Shown here piece by piece: positions 61,210 through 64,000 of a stretch of 64,000 bases of DNA. The stretch is from contig NZ_CP147518.1 in assembly GCF_037201965.1 (NCBI RefSeq), forward strand, positions 87,001-151,000, in the 5' to 3' direction. The notes under the pieces were generated by a model. The model saw only the letters and a program-made list of their open reading frames with translations. It did no database searches and was not told the origin of the DNA. The DNA comes from Spirosoma sp. SC4-14. GTDB lineage: Bacteria; Bacteroidota; Bacteroidia; Cytophagales; Spirosomataceae. The position numbers were made by a program, and so were the translations under genes. How positions within the stretch are numbered: the first letter of the stretch is position 1; every line of letters begins with the position of its first letter.

Positions 61210-62490
61210 TCAATAGCCTCCGCGGAACTTGTAGGTACTAGCCACTTTGTCGATGGCGACAATATAAGCGGCTAATCGCAGCGGAACCTGATACCGTTGG
61301 GAGGTTTCGAAAACCCGGTCGAAAGCATCTTTCATAATCCGGTCGGCCCGGCGATTGATTCGATCAAGTGTCCATTTATAGCCAATACGGTTTTGGACCC
61401 ATTCGAAATACGATACCGTAACGCCCCCCGCATTAGCCAGAATATCGGGTACAACCAGAATACCTTTGCTGTTAATAATTTCGTCGGCAGAGGCCGATGT
61501 GGGTCCATTAGCGCCTTCAACAATCATTCGGGCTTGTATAGAAGCTGCATTATCGTCGGTAATTACATCTTCCTTAGCCGCCGGAACCAATACGTCGACA
61601 GCCAGCGAGAGGAGTTCTTCGTTCGTTATTTTCTCCGCACCCGCAAAGCCTTCCAATGTACCTTTGTTCGTATTTCGATAATTGACGGCCGCTGTGATGT
61701 CGATACCGGATGCATTGTAATATCCGCCCGAAATATCACTGATCGCTACAACCGTTACACCCCGTTCATGGAGTAGTTCGGCCGCAAATGATCCTACATT
61801 ACCAAATCCCTGCACGGCAGCCGTAGCCCGATAAGGGTTCATTCGGAGCTTATCCATCGCTGCCAGAGCTGCAACCGTTACTCCCCGTCCTGTGGCTTCC
61901 GTTCGACCAAGTGAACCTCCCAGCACGAGCGGTTTGCCCGTAACCACATTGTTCACGGTCATGCCTTTCGCTTTCGAATATTCGTCTACGATCCAGGCCA
62001 TTTCGCGAGGACCAGTTCCCATATCGGGGGCCGGAATATCACGATCTGGGCCAATTACGTCCAGCATAGCAACCGTATATTGTCGGATGAGCCGTTCAAT
62101 TTCTCCCGCCGACATTTCACGCGGGTTACAGGCAATTCCGCCTTTTGCACCCCCATACGGAATGTCGACAACTGCGCACTTCCAGGTCATCCAGGCTGCC
62201 AGGGCCCGAACTTCGTCGAGATTTACGGCAGGATCGAGCCGAATACCGCCTTTGGCAGGTCCCAGAATATTGGAGTGAATAACCCGATAGCCTTCAAAAA
62301 CTTTGATGGCACCATTATCCATTGTTACAGGAAGACCAACAATGACCTGTCGGGCAGGAACTTTCAGAATATCATACATTTCATCTGAAATTCCCAAAAG
62401 GCGGGCTGCCGCGTCGAAACGCGACATCATAGATTCAAGCGGATTCTCTTTATCTTTAATTGGGGCTGGTTCGATGTAAGCCATGGCCAT
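61210..62490 (-). CDS. Glu/Leu/Phe/Val dehydrogenase (glutamate dehydrogenase)
   Basis: A 426-residue cytoplasmic enzyme that interconverts glutamate and 2-oxoglutarate with ammonia. LGPAKGGIRLDPAVNLDEV (Lys80 region) and AWMTWKCAVVDIPYGGAKGG (Lys104 catalytic type; PYGGAKGG 111-118) identify the family, with IPAPDMGTGPREMAWIVDE next. The nucleotide-binding Rossmann part has AAVQGFGNVGSFAAELL. The NAD(P) preference was not determined. Start may be ATG 62490 or 62484 (Met1 or Met3). Candidate -7 box at 62539-62546. Confidence 0.95.
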   Translation of the reverse strand: MAMAYIEPAPIKDKENPLESMMSRFDAAARLLGISDEMYDILKVPARQVIVGLPVTMDNGAIKVFEGYRVIHSNILGPAKGGIRLDPAVNLDEVRALAAWMTWKCAVVDIPYGGAKGGIACNPREMSAGEIERLIRQYTVAMLDVIGPDRDIPAPDMGTGPREMAWIVDEYSKAKGMTVNNVVTGKPLVLGGSLGRTEATGRGVTVAALAAMDKLRMNPYRATAAVQGFGNVGSFAAELLHERGVTVVAISDISGGYYNASGIDITAAVNYRNTNKGTLEGFAGAEKITNEELLSLAVDVLVPAAKEDVITDDNAASIQARMIVEGANGPTSASADEIINSKGILVVPDILANAGGVTVSYFEWVQNRIGYKWTLDRINRRADRIMKDAFDRVFETSQRYQVPLRLAAYIVAIDKVASTYKFRGGY

Positions 62491-62538
62491 ATTATTACTT
62501 CACTCTTTTAAACAATTTTTTGCTGATGAAGTGTACAG

Positions 62539-62546
62539 CAAAATTA
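62539..62546 (-). promoter_or_regulatory. Candidate -7 element of the glutamate dehydrogenase gene
   Basis: On the minus strand TAATTTTG fits TAnnTTTG exactly, about 49 nt before the start codon. No TTG at the right distance. Confidence 0.4.
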
Positions 62547-62747
62547 ATAAAAGCGCATAAATATTATGAAAAGTATATTTTTTCTAAGATTAATATAAAA
62601 AATAGATCCCAATAATAGTTTTTGTAGGAACAATTTGCCAGAATTGTAATATACTGATATGGGCCAAAACAGAAGAAAAATCGGCAAACGTGCTAAATTA
62701 CAATTTAATAAAAATTTAAAGAAAACAAATTCAAATTGGAAGAAGGG

Positions 62748-62778
62748 TTGAAAATCAGGCCAAAAAGCGTTAATTTTG
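62748..62778 (+). promoter_or_regulatory. Strong candidate promoter of the DksA-like gene
   Basis: TTG at 62748-62750, exactly 20 nt, then TAATTTTG at 62771-62778, a complete match to TTG-N20-TAnnTTTG. The start ATG 62818 follows after about 40 nt. The longer upstream frame (from 62776) would overlap this promoter, so it is rejected as a start. Otherwise 62547-62747 is AT-rich with nothing recognised. Confidence 0.65.
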
Positions 62779-62817
62779 TGGAATAATTACACACCCCGTC
62801 AATTACGACTATTAACT

Positions 62818-63204
62818 ATGGTTCAAGAAGAAAAGAAACGCTATTCGGAGGAAGACTTAAAAGAGTTCGAAGAACTGATTAGTCAGAAACTTGAAGCGAC
62901 CCGTAGTGAGTTGAATTATATTAAGGAAACGCTGAGCAAACGCAATGATAGTGGTACCGATAATACATCGGGAAACTCAAAGCTGCTCGAAGATGGTGCT
63001 GACACCAGCGAACGCGAAAACCTTAGTCAATTAGCTGCCCGTCTGCAAAAATTTACGCAACAGTTGGATGCAGCCATGGTACGGATTAAGAATGGGACAT
63101 ACGGTATCTGTAAAGACACTGGCAAGCTGATTCCCAAAGAAAGACTCCGTGCAGTTCCGCATACACAACAAACGATTGAAGCGAAACTACGCCAATCGAA
63201 CTAG
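62818..63204 (+). CDS. TraR/DksA family protein with a degenerate zinc finger
   Basis: A 128-residue cytoplasmic protein likely to bind the secondary channel of RNA polymerase. An N-terminal coiled coil (about 5-90) contains the tip motif EDGADTSERE, close to the DxxDxA of DksA but with Asp59, Asp62 and Ser64. The zinc region is GTYGICKDTGKLIPKERLRA: only Cys98 remains of the four zinc ligands of E. coli DksA; Thr101 stands where the second is, and the last two are absent. RAVPHTQQTIEAKL follows. The absence is a known trait of many Bacteroidota relatives. A regulatory effect on transcription is inferred. Followed by a terminator. Confidence 0.88.
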   Translation: MVQEEKKRYSEEDLKEFEELISQKLEATRSELNYIKETLSKRNDSGTDNTSGNSKLLEDGADTSERENLSQLAARLQKFTQQLDAAMVRIKNGTYGICKDTGKLIPKERLRAVPHTQQTIEAKLRQSN

Positions 63205-63278
63205 TGTAGGGCTGAGTTTATTTTGCAAATCTGTCATCAGCAACGATGCACAGCCTGCCTTGCTGACGCCTAATAAAA

Positions 63279-63324
63279 AAACAAAAGAGGTCTGATGGGT
63301 TACACCATCAGACCTCTTTTGTTT
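63279..63324 (+). terminator. Perfect 20-bp hairpin terminator of the DksA-like gene
   Basis: Arms 63279-63298 and 63305-63324 pair exactly (inner AGAGGTCTGATGG), loop GTTACA. T-rich right arm ends in TTTTGTTT. Confidence 0.85.
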
Positions 63325-63542
63325 AAAAGTATACTTTTGGTTAACTACTTTTGGCTAACAGTATTATACGGAGAAATCGATTAGGCTTGTCTCCCAGAAA
63401 ATAGTTGGCTCCGATTGGGCTAAAACAGGGGCTCATAAACAGACTTATTAGAAGTAAATGAGGCTGTTATCTTATATTTTCTGAACAAAATGTCAGTTTT
63501 TTTGTAAATAACGCAGAGTAAAAAACTAAACATCGCAAAAAT
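63325..63542 (+). other. Intergenic region upstream of the holin-like gene
   Basis: About 220 bp (338 bp with the terminator region), AT-rich toward the gene. TTTTTTTGTAAATAACG near 63495 could be part of a promoter but no full pair was found. Nothing else seen. Confidence 0.35.
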
Positions 63543-63968
63543 ATGCTCGAACGTCTGGAAGAAATTCGGGAAAATATCTTTCGCTATCTGGAAGCTCGCA
63601 TCGAGTTATTTACGCTTGAAACAAGAGCAAAGGTAGAAGAAGGAGTAGTTGTTGGTATCCACGGAATTGTGCTGGCTCTTCTGAGCACTATGACCCTCAT
63701 ATTTTTATTTAGCTTACTGGCTGCTTACCTCAATGAGGTGACGAATAGTCGCTATATGGGTTTCTTAATAGTTGCTGGATTCTTTCTGTTGTTAACCCTG
63801 ATCTGGGTCGCAGCCAGTGGTTTCATTAAATCGAAAATCAAGGCAATGGCTTACACGATCATTAAAAAAAATCAGGAGAAAAAAATCGAAGAGAAATCGG
63901 AAGCCGTACGGGATTTGCTGGAGAAAACCCGCACCAGTTTAAATGAAAGTGGCAAACTAGCTCAATAA
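63543..63968 (+). CDS. Phage holin family-like (superfamily III) small membrane protein
   Basis: A 141-residue membrane protein. An amphipathic N-terminal helix rich in Glu/Arg (LERLEEIRENIFRYLEARIE) precedes two transmembrane helices (about 36-62 and 71-93), and the C-terminus (about 95-141) is a Lys/Glu-rich coiled coil. This layout fits the 'phage holin family' of PF07332-type proteins, which are chromosomal in many Bacteroidota and often occur beside YtxH-type genes; a lytic function is not implied. The next gene is beyond the window. Confidence 0.75.
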   Translation: MLERLEEIRENIFRYLEARIELFTLETRAKVEEGVVVGIHGIVLALLSTMTLIFLFSLLAAYLNEVTNSRYMGFLIVAGFFLLLTLIWVAASGFIKSKIKAMAYTIIKKNQEKKIEEKSEAVRDLLEKTRTSLNESGKLAQ

Positions 63969-64000
63969 CTATCGTTGGAATACTTGTCTACTAATTAACT

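Noticed and set aside
63543..63968. Prophage lysis gene
   Set aside because: Although the family is named holin, no other phage genes are near and the proteins of this type are chromosomal in Bacteroidota.
1..64000. CRISPR arrays, tRNA, rRNA, transposases, phage structural genes
   Set aside because: Read for but not seen; no regularly spaced direct repeats, no cloverleaf or rRNA text recognised. A covariance-model scan would be needed to exclude small RNAs.

Overview
The window looks like chromosomal DNA of a Bacteroidota bacterium of the order Cytophagales, most likely a Spirosoma-like genus. This is inferred from protein families rather than any rRNA. Supporting signs are: a TonB-dependent receptor with a carboxypeptidase-like N-terminal domain paired with a DUF4249 lipoprotein; a histidine kinase with a Reg_prop beta-propeller sensor; an ECF sigma/anti-sigma/DUF4097 operon; almost no Shine-Dalgarno sites; and upstream elements resembling the Bacteroidota promoter (TTG, about 20 nt, TAnnTTTG). 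No rRNA, tRNA, CRISPR array, insertion sequence or prophage was recognised.

Layout. 1-6.2 kb: a minus-strand exopolysaccharide cluster (receiver-fused priming sugar transferase, three glycosyltransferases, a Wzy/ligase-like membrane protein) preceded by a single-domain response regulator whose phospho-acceptor Asp is Glu. 6.7-12.6 kb: a 1671-residue secreted protein of unknown function behind prmA. 12.8-15.6 kb: an ABA4-like membrane protein, an S41-type peptidase and a DnaQ-like exonuclease. 15.7-18.9 kb: an ECF sigma operon with a HEAT-repeat anti-sigma factor and two DUF4097 proteins. 19.3-26.2 kb: AraC regulator, CE6 esterase, PPK2, MsrA, a possible gene relic, an arylsulfotransferase-like lipoprotein and a small outer-membrane barrel. 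26.2-39.5 kb: prolyl oligopeptidase, a 1091-residue sensor kinase, an esterase with DUF11 repeats, a cytochrome c (DUF1549/DUF1553) plus Tat-exported DUF1501 pair, and an alpha/beta hydrolase. 39.6-48.5 kb: gatC, a PlsC-like acyltransferase, purH, a polysaccharide flippase, the DUF4249/TonB pair and a TraB/GumN protein. 48.5-64 kb: uvrA, mgtC, an SGNH lipoprotein, an MBOAT/AlgJ acetylation pair, a GMC oxidoreductase opposite an SMP-30 protein, psd, glutamate dehydrogenase, a zinc-ligand-poor DksA relative and a holin-like membrane protein.

How they fit together. Much of the window concerns the cell envelope: polysaccharide synthesis at the left end, a flippase in the middle, an O-acetylation pair and several SGNH/CE6 esterases that could remove acyl groups, and an envelope-sensing sigma system. 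The rest is housekeeping (purH, gatC, uvrA, prmA, psd, gdh) and nutrient scavenging.

The most distinctive feature outside the genes is a set of long perfect palindromes between genes. Two belong to one family: a 47-bp stem at 39518-39635 and a 32-bp stem at 40695-40800 with the same outer arm and the same asymmetric core in opposite orientation. They flank gatC-plsC and supply stop codons to neighbouring genes. Unrelated perfect palindromes of 21, 28 and 30 bp lie at other gene ends, and uvrA carries an in-frame insertion that looks like a dispersed word repeat. These palindromes are the best candidate for something undescribed here; the genes are mostly recognisable families.
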